From: Tannerella sp.
Lineage (GTDB): Bacteria; Bacteroidota; Bacteroidia; Bacteroidales; Tannerellaceae
Direction of reading: 5' to 3'
DNA length: 19,424 nt
Assembly: GCA_031282485.1 (NCBI GenBank)
Contig: JAITDQ010000088.1
Span: 1-19,424, forward strand
In this document: positions 6,702 through 14,424 of the stretch, piece by piece
Layout of the letters: each line of letters starts with the position of its first letter
Numbering within the stretch: position 1 is the first letter of the stretch
Translations under genes and position numbers: made by a program
The notes under the pieces: model-generated
Seen by the model: the letters and a program-made list of their open reading frames with translations, nothing else
Told to the model about the DNA's origin: nothing
Databases searched by the model: none

Positions 6702-8075
6702 ATGGATAAGAATAAAAGAAGAAAATTCAGTCTGCTTATTGCAGCTCTGCTGTTTACGTGCATTTTGCCGGCTCAGCAAATTGAGTATTATAAAGTAACG
6801 GGAGGACGGGGTGTGCCGGTTCTGGCTGATGACAATACGAATCACAGGATACAGGTTTATCTCGTTTACGGTATGGAAAACGTGCAGATAAGCTACACTT
6901 CGTCGTCAACATCGCACCAGTGGTGCCGTTACAGGACAAAACCGGATTTCAACAACCCCGAATACATACCTTCGGTGCAGAACGGTACAACTTCCACGAT
7001 TACGGACGTCGAAGACGGATGGGGTTATTATGTGGACGAAGGTTCCATGAGGCGTTACGTCTGGATTATCGACTATCGTAAATATGAATTTGACATACGG
7101 AGCCTCCGTATCGCGCCGGACTTTGAAGAATGTATCGGGATACGTTTTGACGGGGATGCCGATGTGGAGGATATGATCTATTATACGCCGACCGGTACGC
7201 CGGAAAAAGTAAAACGTGTCTTTGAATTAAGTTATGAAACATTGATATGGGACGAATCGACAAAACGTTTTTCGCCGGAGCAGGTCTTAAAAACATTTGA
7301 TACGCATCCTTTTGCAACATCATTTACGCCTGCCTCATCTTCCGAACTGAATTTCCCGCTTGTATTGAAGGATACGGAGATCCGGTTGACAGGCGACTTG
7401 TTCGCCCGCCACTTTGGGGTTGAGAAATCGGCGACAATACCCTTCTACGAAGCGAAAGCGATTGAACTCCATGCCGATACAACGATCACGTATTCCGTTT
7501 CCGGCGGTAATGTGGAAGTTTTGCCCGAAGAACTGCAGGCTCCCGCGGAAATAACTTTCAGGGCATACGCCAATACGCCCGTAGCATCGCTGTTCACGTG
7601 GCGGATCTTTAAAGACGGGAATCCCGCTCCGGAGGTCATTTTTAATGCGGAAGAGCTTTTTTATACATTCAACCGGGAAGGTAAATACCGGATAACGCTG
7701 GAAGTAAGTAACCGTTCGGGAGGATGTCTGAAGGAATACAGCGTCGATATCGCCATTACGGAAACGGTCATGGAGATTCCAAACGCATTTTCTCCCGGAA
7801 CAACTCCCGGCATTAACGATATATTCAGGGTCAAATATAAATCCGTAATGAATTTCCGGGGCTGGATTTTCAACCGCGGGGGAACGGAACTGTTTCACTG
7901 GAGCGACCCGTCGCAGGGATGGGACGGCAAATACAGGGGAAAATACGTACCTGCCGGAGCCTATTATTACCTGATAGAATACACGGGAACGGACGGTAAG
8001 AAACGTGTAAAAAAAGGTGATGTGAACGTTTTCCGGACAAAAGCGATAGATACGACAGTCAAACCGGTAGAATAA
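6702..8075 (+). CDS. Secreted protein with gliding-motility/T9SS type B C-terminal domain
   Basis: The ATG at 6702 gives 457 residues with a clear signal peptide (MDKNKRRKFSLLIAALLFTC, ending in LPAQQ). The in-frame ATG at 6600 would place 34 unlikely residues before it and lies upstream of the predicted promoter. The middle region is beta-rich, and around residues 300-355 a PKD-like segment reads ASLFTWRIFKDG...YTFNREGKYRITLEVSN. The last 85 or so residues begin with IPNAFSPGTTPGINDIF and continue with a WIFNRGG...WDGKYRGKYVPAGAYYYLI pattern. That is the gliding-motility-associated C-terminal domain, used as a type B signal for export by the type IX secretion system. It should be exported across the outer membrane and retained at or released from the surface. 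No catalytic domain was recognised. The transglycosylase gene follows after 18 bases, so the two are very likely co-transcribed. Confidence 0.8.
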   Translation: MDKNKRRKFSLLIAALLFTCILPAQQIEYYKVTGGRGVPVLADDNTNHRIQVYLVYGMENVQISYTSSSTSHQWCRYRTKPDFNNPEYIPSVQNGTTSTITDVEDGWGYYVDEGSMRRYVWIIDYRKYEFDIRSLRIAPDFEECIGIRFDGDADVEDMIYYTPTGTPEKVKRVFELSYETLIWDESTKRFSPEQVLKTFDTHPFATSFTPASSSELNFPLVLKDTEIRLTGDLFARHFGVEKSATIPFYEAKAIELHADTTITYSVSGGNVEVLPEELQAPAEITFRAYANTPVASLFTWRIFKDGNPAPEVIFNAEELFYTFNREGKYRITLEVSNRSGGCLKEYSVDIAITETVMEIPNAFSPGTTPGINDIFRVKYKSVMNFRGWIFNRGGTELFHWSDPSQGWDGKYRGKYVPAGAYYYLIEYTGTDGKKRVKKGDVNVFRTKAIDTTVKPVE

Positions 8076-8093
8076 AAACAAATAATAAATGAG

Positions 8094-9062
8094 ATGAAAA
8101 TATTGCGTTTGACAGTAAGCAATTTTGCCGTGTGCATGCTTTGCCTGGCGGTCTTTCTGCTGGTTGGCTACGAAGATTCGGTTTCCGTCCGGAGAAACAC
8201 GCCGGTTGTGGCGTCATTTACCGTTTCGCCGGAAACGCCTGCTTCCCTGCTTTTCTGCGGGAAGGAAATTGACCTTACCCGTTATAATATGCACGAAGGA
8301 ATAGATCGAGAGTTAAGCGGTTTTGCATATAACCATTCCGTTACCATGTTGCTTATAAAACGGGCAAACCGCTATTTCCCGGTCATAGAACCGATTCTGA
8401 AAGCGAACGATATACCCGATGATTTCAAATATCTTGCCGTTATAGAAAGTCATCTTGACCCTGTCGTCACATCTCCCGCCCGCGCTGTCGGCATGTGGCA
8501 GTTCCTTGAAAGTACGGGTAAAAACTACGGCCTCCGCATAACGGCAACGGTCGATGAAAGGTGCAACGTCGCCAAATCGACGGAAGCGGCATGCAAATAC
8601 CTGAAAGAAGCCTACGAAAAATACGGGGACTGGGTGGCCGTTGCGGCTTCCTATAACGCCGGAATGGGACGCATATCGGGACAAATGGAAAAACAGAAAC
8701 AGACGTCCGTCCTTAACCTGCACTTAGTCGAAGAAACAATGCGGTATCCTTACCGTATCTTCGCCATTAAACAGGTTTTTGAGAACCCATATAAATACGG
8801 ATTCATCCTTAAACCCGAAAATCTCTATCGTCCGGTAGCCTGCAAAGAAATTCCCGTCGATGAAGATATTGCCGATCTGGCAGCTTTTGCGCAGGAACAC
8901 GGGATAACGTATCATGACCTGAAATATTTCAACCCGTGGCTGAAAGATTCAAAACTCGTGACCGGCGGCGGAAAATACGGGATATTAATCCCGGACAAAA
9001 ATGAATTGTATTATAACCGGCCAAACACGTATGTACATGACGGGCGGTGGGAGGCAAAGTAA
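8094..9062 (+). CDS. Membrane-bound lytic murein transglycosylase (MltD-like, SLT domain)
   Basis: A 322-residue protein with an N-terminal hydrophobic segment (about 8-26; a signal peptide or anchor). The SLT-type transglycosylase domain (about 90-235) shows the expected motifs: catalytic glutamate E118 in YLAVIESHLDP, GMWQF at 133-137 and ASYNAG at 185-190. It cleaves the glycan strand between N-acetylmuramic acid and N-acetylglucosamine to leave 1,6-anhydro ends, acting in the periplasm. The C-terminal part (about 250-300, IPVDEDIADLAAFAQEHG... then YGILIP) looks like one degenerate LysM module. It lies directly behind the T9SS-cargo gene and across from the LysM/PBP1 protein, forming a wall-focused neighbourhood. 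Confidence 0.9.
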   Translation: MKILRLTVSNFAVCMLCLAVFLLVGYEDSVSVRRNTPVVASFTVSPETPASLLFCGKEIDLTRYNMHEGIDRELSGFAYNHSVTMLLIKRANRYFPVIEPILKANDIPDDFKYLAVIESHLDPVVTSPARAVGMWQFLESTGKNYGLRITATVDERCNVAKSTEAACKYLKEAYEKYGDWVAVAASYNAGMGRISGQMEKQKQTSVLNLHLVEETMRYPYRIFAIKQVFENPYKYGFILKPENLYRPVACKEIPVDEDIADLAAFAQEHGITYHDLKYFNPWLKDSKLVTGGGKYGILIPDKNELYYNRPNTYVHDGRWEAK

Positions 9063-9100
9063 AGACAGGTAATATTATTTGAAAATTCAACGATGCGGCA

Positions 9101-9120
9101 AATTAAATTAAGAATTAAAG
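9101..9120. repeat. AT-rich simple repeat after the transglycosylase gene
   Basis: AATTAAATTAAGAATTAAAG resembles the repeat units around pyrI. The 201-base gap between the transglycosylase stop and the next gene contains this repeat, a -7 promoter element near its end and a tiny upstream ORF; nothing else is recognised. Confidence 0.45.
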
Positions 9121-9200
9121 ATTCGTCACCGGCGACAATCCATTCGCACCCACTAACCATTATTTTCTAACTATGATGTGTGTAATTTGGTTTTTTTTCT

Positions 9201-9208
9201 TATTTTTG
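9201..9208 (+). promoter_or_regulatory. -7 element driving the polyketide/aryl polyene operon
   Basis: TATTTTTG matches the Bacteroidetes consensus TAnnTTTG exactly. A -33 TTTG at the usual distance is not clear (a TTTG at 9186-9189 is only 11 bases away), so an activator may be needed. Transcription would start near 9215, leaving a leader of about 50 bases before the ATG at 9264. It is the only good promoter seen ahead of the 13-gene block. Confidence 0.55.
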
Positions 9209-9231
9209 CACCTCCATAAAAGGAAACGTAT

Positions 9232-9267
9232 ATGCGTACATTAAAACAATTAATAACTATCGTATGA
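9232..9267 (+). other. Possible 11-codon upstream ORF overlapping the ketoreductase start
   Basis: ATG at 9232 starts a small frame coding MRTLKQLITIV, with its TGA overlapping the ketoreductase ATG as ATGA. It lies after the predicted transcription start. It could couple or tune translation of the first operon gene, or be chance; there is no conservation evidence available here. Confidence 0.2.
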
Positions 9268-9992
9268 ATTACGCTTTAATAACAGGGGGTTCCCGCGGTA
9301 TAGGCCGTGCAGTATGTATAGAATTGGCAGCCAAAGGGTATCCGATAATTATCAATTATGCTTCGAACAGGGAAGCTGCGTTGGAGACAAAACGGATTGT
9401 GGAAGAAAAAGGTGGGACAGCCGAACTGCTCCCGTTCGATGTGTCCGACGGTACAGCGGTAGACAAGGCTCTTGAAGAATGGGCGGAAACGCATCCCGAA
9501 GATTATATCGGCGTTTTGGTCAATAATGCCGGCATTCGTCAGGATGCAATGATGATTTTCATGCAGGATTCGCAGTGGAGCGATGTTCTTGATATTTCTT
9601 TAAACGGGTTCTTTTACGTTACCCGTCGCGTGCTTAAAATGATGTTGATGAAACGTAACGGACGTATTATTAATATGGTATCGCTTTCGGGTCTGAAAGG
9701 CCTGCCGGGACAGACGAATTATTCGGCAGCCAAGGCGGCGGTCATAGGTGCGACAAAAGCGCTTGCACAGGAAGTGGCGCCGCGGAAAGTCACGGTCAAC
9801 GCCGTCGCACCCGGTTTCATATCGACCGATATGACGAAAGACCTCGACGAAGAGGCGCTGAAGAAAACGATTCCTGCCGGACGTTTCGGGAAACCCGAAG
9901 AAGTGGCTGCCTTAGTGAGCTTTCTCGCATCGGACGGGGCTGCCTATATTACGGGGGAAGTCATTTCAATAAACGGTGGACTTTATTCATGA
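9264..9992 (+). CDS. 3-ketoacyl-ACP reductase (FabG-like SDR)
   Basis: A 242-residue classical short-chain dehydrogenase. The NADP-binding TGGSRGIG motif is at 7-14 and NNAG at 87-90; the catalytic set is N114, S140, Y153 and K157 (YSAAK), and NAVAPGFISTDM follows. It should reduce the beta-keto group of an ACP-bound chain with NAD(P)H in the cytoplasm. As the first gene of a block with four ketosynthase homologues, two ACPs and a dehydratase but no enoyl reductase, it most likely serves polyene-chain building, the role of ApeQ in described aryl polyene clusters, rather than housekeeping fatty acid synthesis. The start is chosen because the glycine motif begins at residue 7, as in FabG. Confidence 0.9.
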   Translation: MNYALITGGSRGIGRAVCIELAAKGYPIIINYASNREAALETKRIVEEKGGTAELLPFDVSDGTAVDKALEEWAETHPEDYIGVLVNNAGIRQDAMMIFMQDSQWSDVLDISLNGFFYVTRRVLKMMLMKRNGRIINMVSLSGLKGLPGQTNYSAAKAAVIGATKALAQEVAPRKVTVNAVAPGFISTDMTKDLDEEALKKTIPAGRFGKPEEVAALVSFLASDGAAYITGEVISINGGLYS

Positions 9993-10004
9993 AGGGTTAA
10001 GACC

Positions 10005-11246
10005 ATGATGAAGAGGCGAGTTGTTATAACAGGTATCGGAATCTATTCCTGTCTTGGGAAAAACCCGGACGAGGTTGCTTTGTCTTTGTATCATGGTAAA
10101 TCGGGTATCGGCATCGATCCTGCGCGTACGGCGTACGGTTATCGTTCTCCGTTGACGGGGATCGTAGAACTCCCGGACTTGAAGGGGTTGATAGACCGGC
10201 GTCTGCGTCAGTCCCTGCCCGAAGAAGGCGAATTTGCCTTTATGGCAACGCGCGAAGCCTTGCTGGCGGCCGGGATTGACGAAGATTTCAGGCTGAATAA
10301 TGAAATCGGTATTATTTACGGAAACGATACGTCGGCGAAAGCCATTATCGAAGCGCACGAGACGATGCGTGAAAAAAAAGATTCGATGCTGATTGGGTCG
10401 GGTGGCGCGTTCAGGTCGATGACTTCGACCGTGTCGATGAATCTTTCCGCGATATTCGGGTTACGGGGAATAAATATTTCGGTAGCAGCCGCCTGTGCGA
10501 GCGGGTCTCATGCCGTGGGTCTGGGATATACGTTCATTCGTACCGGGATGCAGGATATGGTAGTGTGCGGCGGTGCGCAGGAAGTAAATTTTTATTCCAT
10601 GGCGGGTTTTGACGGACTGAGTGCGTTTTCGATGCGGATTGACGAACCGGCGAAGGCGTCGCGTCCCTTTGATGCGAACCGCGACGGACTTGTGCCCGGC
10701 GGCGGCGCGGCAAGCCTGATTCTTGAAGAAGAGGAACATGCACGGAAACGCGGCGCTGCGATATACGGTGAAATTGCAGGATATGGCTTTTCTTCCAACG
10801 GCGGACAAATTTCTCAGGCGAACGAACACGCCTCGGCCGTTTCTATGGAACGCGCCCTGACGGATGCGGGCGTGAAAGCGCAGGATGTGGATTATATCAA
10901 CGCCCATGCGACATCGACGCCGCAGGGCGACCGCTGCGAAGCTCTGGCGATTGATAAACTGTTCGCAACTTCGGGAACTCCCGTCAGTTCCACAAAATCA
11001 ATGACGGGGCATGAGTGCTGGATGGCCGGCGCAAGTGAAATTGTTTATTCGCTGCTTATGATGAAAAACGATTTCGTTGCGCCGAACATAAATTTCGAAA
11101 CGCCGGACGAGGCGGCAAAACGTCTGAATATAATTGCAAAGACGAAAGAACAACCAATTGATTTATTCCTTTCAAACTCATTTGGTTTCGGAGGAACAAA
11201 CAGCACGATAATTGTTAAAAAGTACGGTAAATCAAGTAAAAAATAA
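10005..11246 (+). CDS. Beta-ketoacyl-ACP synthase, FabB-like
   Basis: A 413-residue complete ketosynthase with the Cys-His-His triad: C164 in AAACASGSHA, H301 in NAHATSTPQGD and H336 in TGHECWMAG; the conserved lysine is K331. The TSTPQGD motif and the spacing resemble FabB more than FabF. It catalyses decarboxylative condensation of malonyl-ACP with an acyl-ACP. It lies 12 bases after the reductase gene. In aryl polyene systems a separate active ketosynthase of this kind (ApeR-like) accompanies the ketosynthase/chain-length-factor pair; whether this enzyme starts or extends the chain cannot be told from sequence. A second ATG directly follows the first (10008), making the first residue uncertain. 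Confidence 0.9.
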   Translation: MMKRRVVITGIGIYSCLGKNPDEVALSLYHGKSGIGIDPARTAYGYRSPLTGIVELPDLKGLIDRRLRQSLPEEGEFAFMATREALLAAGIDEDFRLNNEIGIIYGNDTSAKAIIEAHETMREKKDSMLIGSGGAFRSMTSTVSMNLSAIFGLRGINISVAAACASGSHAVGLGYTFIRTGMQDMVVCGGAQEVNFYSMAGFDGLSAFSMRIDEPAKASRPFDANRDGLVPGGGAASLILEEEEHARKRGAAIYGEIAGYGFSSNGGQISQANEHASAVSMERALTDAGVKAQDVDYINAHATSTPQGDRCEALAIDKLFATSGTPVSSTKSMTGHECWMAGASEIVYSLLMMKNDFVAPNINFETPDEAAKRLNIIAKTKEQPIDLFLSNSFGFGGTNSTIIVKKYGKSSKK

Positions 11247-11253
11247 ATATATT

Positions 11254-11502
11254 ATGGAAAGGAAAGAGATAGAATCAAGAGTAAACACGTTCCTGATCGA
11301 GGAAATGGAAATTGACGCCGGCGTTATCCGTGATGATGCAAGGCTGAAAGAAGATGCAGGCCTCGACAGTCTTGATTTTGTAGATATTGTTGTAATTGTG
11401 GAGAAAACATTCGGTTTTAAAATTAAACCCGAAGATATGTCGAACGTCTTGACCGTGAAAGCATTCTACGATTATATAGAGGCTAAAATTAACGGGAAAT
11501 AA
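11254..11502 (+). CDS. Acyl carrier protein (ACP 1)
   Basis: An 82-residue acidic four-helix ACP. The phosphopantetheine attachment serine is S39 in the AGLDSLDFVDIV motif. The upstream in-frame ATG at 11212 would overlap the ketosynthase gene by 35 bases and add 14 non-ACP residues, so the ATG at 11254, 7 bases after the ketosynthase stop, is preferred. It would carry the starter or growing chain as a thioester. It is distinct from ACP 2 in the same operon. Confidence 0.9.
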   Translation: MERKEIESRVNTFLIEEMEIDAGVIRDDARLKEDAGLDSLDFVDIVVIVEKTFGFKIKPEDMSNVLTVKAFYDYIEAKINGK

Positions 11503-11509
11503 GCATCGT

Positions 11510-12418
11510 ATGGCCGGGGAAAAAAGAGAATGGAAGGGCGTCACGGGAGGCAGTACCTTCGGACAGAAAGCGGTGAAAATACTTTTCTCAATCGTAAACG
11601 TCCGTGTCGGGTATTTCATACTGGTTTTTGTAGTTCCCTTCTACATGCTTTTCGCCCGTAAAGGGTATCTTTCGATATATCGTTATTTCCGCAGGCAACA
11701 CGGGTATCCGGTGATGAAATCATTCTTCAAGACGTACCGGAATCATTTTATGTTCGGCCAGATGATTCTCGACCGCTTCGCCGTCTACGCCGGCCAGCGA
11801 AACTTCGAAATAGACAATCCCGACAACGACCTGTTTCTCCGTATGGTTTACGCCAAACACGGTTGCATTTTGACGACTTCGCACGTGGGAAATCCCGAAT
11901 TGTGCGGCTATCTGCTCAGCCAGAATACAAAGCGTATAAACAGCATGATATTCGGAGGCGAGGCCAGAGAAGTACAAAAAAATCGTTTGACGATGCTTGG
12001 CAACAATAACGTGCGGGTGATTCCGGTACTGGACGATATGTCGCATATATTCCTGATTAACGAAGCATTGACGAACGGCGAAATGCTCAGTATGCCGTGC
12101 GACCGCTCCTTCGGAAGCAATAAAACCGTCGAATGTGATTTCCTCAACGGGAAGGCCGATTTCCCCATAGGCGCCTTTGTTCTCGCCTTACAGTTTAATG
12201 TTCCGGTGATAGCAATGTTTGTCCTGAAGATAACGGCGTCGCTTTATCGCATTCACGTGATATCCGTTCCCGTTCCGGCGGGAGGCGACAAACGCCGGCA
12301 AATAAATGAAATGACCCGCTCTTTTGCGGGGATTCTGGAGGGTATTGTAAGAAAATACCCCGAACAATGGTTTAACTTTTATAATTTTTGGAAAAATGAA
12401 AATGTTTCCCGCTCTTGA
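11510..12418 (+). CDS. LpxL/HtrB-like lipid acyltransferase
   Basis: A 302-residue protein with one hydrophobic segment near the N-terminus (about 29-50) that would hold it at the inner membrane. The acyltransferase motif HX4E appears as H125-VGNP-E130 in LTTSHVGNPELCGYL, as in LpxL/HtrB-type lysophospholipid/lipid A acyltransferases, and a later MPCDRSFG stretch fits the family's second motif region. It should transfer an acyl chain from ACP (or CoA) to a lipid or glycolipid hydroxyl. In this setting a natural guess is that it attaches the polyene acyl chain to a membrane lipid, as proposed for aryl polyene acyltransferases (inference). Its 3' end overlaps the methyltransferase gene by 23 bases. 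Confidence 0.8.
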   Translation: MAGEKREWKGVTGGSTFGQKAVKILFSIVNVRVGYFILVFVVPFYMLFARKGYLSIYRYFRRQHGYPVMKSFFKTYRNHFMFGQMILDRFAVYAGQRNFEIDNPDNDLFLRMVYAKHGCILTTSHVGNPELCGYLLSQNTKRINSMIFGGEAREVQKNRLTMLGNNNVRVIPVLDDMSHIFLINEALTNGEMLSMPCDRSFGSNKTVECDFLNGKADFPIGAFVLALQFNVPVIAMFVLKITASLYRIHVISVPVPAGGDKRRQINEMTRSFAGILEGIVRKYPEQWFNFYNFWKNENVSRS

Positions 12419-13481
12419 GAAAAAATATACGAAGGATCAGATGAGGGTTCTTGAAGCACAGCGACGTGCACACGAAATAGCTTTCGCCCCGATAACGTTC
12501 CAAGTTTCGCGTTTAATGGTGAAATTCGGGATATTCAGCCTCCTGTCCGATTCCAAAAACGGATTGACGGTTGACGAGGTCGCGGAAAAGACCGGGCTGT
12601 CGCGCTATGCCGTGCAGGTATTGTTGGAGTCGTCGCTTACGGCAGGCACGGTTTTGTATGCCGGCGAACGGTTCGTCATATCGAAAACCGGGTGGTTTCT
12701 GCTGAGCGACCCGCTGGCTTCGATTAACATGCGTTTTAATCACGACGTGAACTATCTCGGCATGTATCACATGGAAGAGGCTTTGTTGAACGGCAAACCC
12801 GAAGGGCTGAAAGTGTTCGGCCAATGGAAAACAATCTATGAAGGACTGTCCTCCCTGCCCGGCGATGCAAAGAAAAGCTGGTTCGATTTCGACCATTTCT
12901 ATTCAGACAACTCGTTTGACGAGGCGTTGGAAATCGTCTTTTCGTATAACCCCGCCACGCTGCTCGACGTTGGCGGAAATACGGGACGCTGGGCTTTGCG
13001 CTGTGTCGATTACAACCGGGATGTGAAGGTCACTATTCTGGATTTGCCGCAACAGATAGAGATGATGAAGAAGAATATATCCGGTAAGACGGGCGAAGAA
13101 CGCATATCGGGATACGGGGCGAACCTGCTTGACGGAAACGAGCCTTTCCCGCAAGGCTTCGATGCCGTATGGATGAGCCAGTTCCTCGATTGCTTCTCGG
13201 AAGAGGAGGTGACGGGCATCGTGGGACGCGCCGCTGCGTCGATGAGTGACGATTCCCGCCTTTTCATAATGGAAACGTTGTGGGACAGGCAGGCTAACGA
13301 CGTAGCCGCTTACTGCCTGACGCAGATAAGCCTTTATTTCACGGTTATGGCCAACGGCAACAGCAAAATGTATCATTCGGAAGATATGATTCGTTGTGTG
13401 GAAGCCGGCGGACTGGAAATCGAAAAGATATACGACGGACTGAAAAGCGGACATTCCATTCTGGTCTGCAAGAAAAAATAA
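12396..13481 (+). CDS. SAM-dependent methyltransferase with winged-helix N-domain (O-methyltransferase family 2-like)
   Basis: A 361-residue protein with the architecture of plant-COMT-type methyltransferases. An N-terminal winged-helix/dimerisation domain (about 35-105, with LTVDEVAEKTGLSRYAVQVLL) is followed by a Rossmann SAM domain carrying motif I LLDVGGNTG (189-197) and an acidic motif II region VTILDLP. The usual catalytic histidine of the LHDW motif is not seen: the corresponding stretch reads SQFLDCFSEEE, with D265 in its place. It may therefore use another base, or methylate carbon or an acidic phenol. A methylated aryl head group is known from aryl polyenes, so the likely substrate is the aromatic starter or the finished polyene (inference). 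It overlaps the acyltransferase gene by 23 bases. Confidence 0.75.
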   Translation: MKMFPALEKKYTKDQMRVLEAQRRAHEIAFAPITFQVSRLMVKFGIFSLLSDSKNGLTVDEVAEKTGLSRYAVQVLLESSLTAGTVLYAGERFVISKTGWFLLSDPLASINMRFNHDVNYLGMYHMEEALLNGKPEGLKVFGQWKTIYEGLSSLPGDAKKSWFDFDHFYSDNSFDEALEIVFSYNPATLLDVGGNTGRWALRCVDYNRDVKVTILDLPQQIEMMKKNISGKTGEERISGYGANLLDGNEPFPQGFDAVWMSQFLDCFSEEEVTGIVGRAAASMSDDSRLFIMETLWDRQANDVAAYCLTQISLYFTVMANGNSKMYHSEDMIRCVEAGGLEIEKIYDGLKSGHSILVCKKK

Positions 13482-13485
13482 CCGC

Positions 13486-13983
13486 ATGCCTATGGAAGTG
13501 AAAAATTTCGATATACTGGATTTGTTACCGCAGCGGCCTCCGTTCATCATGGTAGACAGGTTGACATACTATGATTCGGTTGTCACGAAAACCGTGTTCA
13601 AAGTGAACGAAGACAATTTGTTTTGTCATGACGGCGTTATGGAAGAATCGGGCTTGATTGAAAATATCGCCCAGACATGCGCCGCAAGAATGGGCTATAA
13701 GGAGAAAACGGAACCGCACCGCGACGGGGTGATAAAAATCGGATTTATCGGAATGATAAAGTCAATGTACATTTTCCGCAATCCGCAGGCAGGCGAGCTG
13801 CTCGAAACGACGATTGAAATCATGGAAGACGTGTTTAACGCAACACTTGTCGAAACGAGAGTAGAATGTGGCAACGAAACGCTGGCTACGTGTGAAATGA
13901 AAATATATCTTACGGACAAAGCGCCGTTACCGGTGGAGAATGGAGCGTCGGGCACGACATCTCCGGCTTCCTCCGGGTCTTAA
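13486..13983 (+). CDS. 3-hydroxyacyl-ACP dehydratase (FabZ-like hotdog, ApeP/ApeI type)
   Basis: A 165-residue hotdog-fold protein. The N-terminal stretch ILDLLPQRPPFIMVDRL matches the opening of FabZ and related dehydratases. The catalytic pair would be H48 in NLFCHDGVMEESG and E59 in GLIENIAQTCAA; the H-to-E distance is 11 residues, 3 shorter than in FabZ, which fits the aryl-polyene dehydratase subgroup better. It removes water from 3-hydroxyacyl-ACP to give the trans-2-enoyl chain, leaving the double bond in place for conjugation. The last 15 residues are Ser/Gly/Ala-rich and probably disordered. It starts 4 bases after the methyltransferase stop; a second ATG at 13492 is possible. Confidence 0.8.
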   Translation: MPMEVKNFDILDLLPQRPPFIMVDRLTYYDSVVTKTVFKVNEDNLFCHDGVMEESGLIENIAQTCAARMGYKEKTEPHRDGVIKIGFIGMIKSMYIFRNPQAGELLETTIEIMEDVFNATLVETRVECGNETLATCEMKIYLTDKAPLPVENGASGTTSPASSGS

Positions 13984-13998
13984 TTTAAACAGAAGATT

Positions 13999-14424
13999 AT
14001 GGACGAAGTGATATTGAAAGCATCCAAGGAATTTAATGTCAGGTTCAGCGAGGTTGACTCGATGAACATCGTGTGGCATGGCTCTTATGCGCTTTATTTC
14101 GAAGATGCGCGCGAGGAGTTCGGCCGCGTATACGGGCTTAGCTATCGGCTGTATTTGGAGAACGAATGTCCCGCTCCGTTAGTCGATTTGAATTTCAGGT
14201 ATTTGAAGCCGTTGCTTTACGGACAGCGCGCCCGTGTCGACATATCGTTTCGTAATACGCGTGCGGCTAAAATTATGTTCGACTATGAAATTCACCTGAC
14301 GGAGGACGACAGCCTTGTTACGACAGGCTCTTCCATACAGGTATTTGTCGACAGGGAGTATAATCTGTTGATTACGAATCCTCCGTTCTACGAAGAATGG
14401 AAGAAGAAATATAATTTGCTATGA
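13999..14424 (+). CDS. Acyl-ACP/acyl-CoA thioesterase (4HBT hotdog, YbgC/FadM-like)
   Basis: A 141-residue single hotdog domain. The stretch VRFSEVDSMNIVWHGSYALY carries D20 at the usual catalytic position of the 4-hydroxybenzoyl-CoA thioesterase group (RxxxxD...HxxY). The following helix FEDAREEFGR is also typical. It would hydrolyse an acyl thioester in the cytoplasm, either releasing finished chains or editing stalled ACPs, like ApeK of aryl polyene clusters. The stop overlaps the next ketosynthase start by ATGA, so the two are translationally coupled. Confidence 0.8.
   Translation: MDEVILKASKEFNVRFSEVDSMNIVWHGSYALYFEDAREEFGRVYGLSYRLYLENECPAPLVDLNFRYLKPLLYGQRARVDISFRNTRAAKIMFDYEIHLTEDDSLVTTGSSIQVFVDREYNLLITNPPFYEEWKKKYNLL

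Noticed and set aside
7335..8081. A 248-codon open frame on the minus strand
   Set aside because: It is antisense to the T9SS type B C-terminal domain gene and has no recognisable domain.
12903..13550. A 215-codon minus-strand frame across the methyltransferase/dehydratase junction
   Set aside because: Both plus-strand genes have clear motifs and normal spacing; the antisense frame has none.
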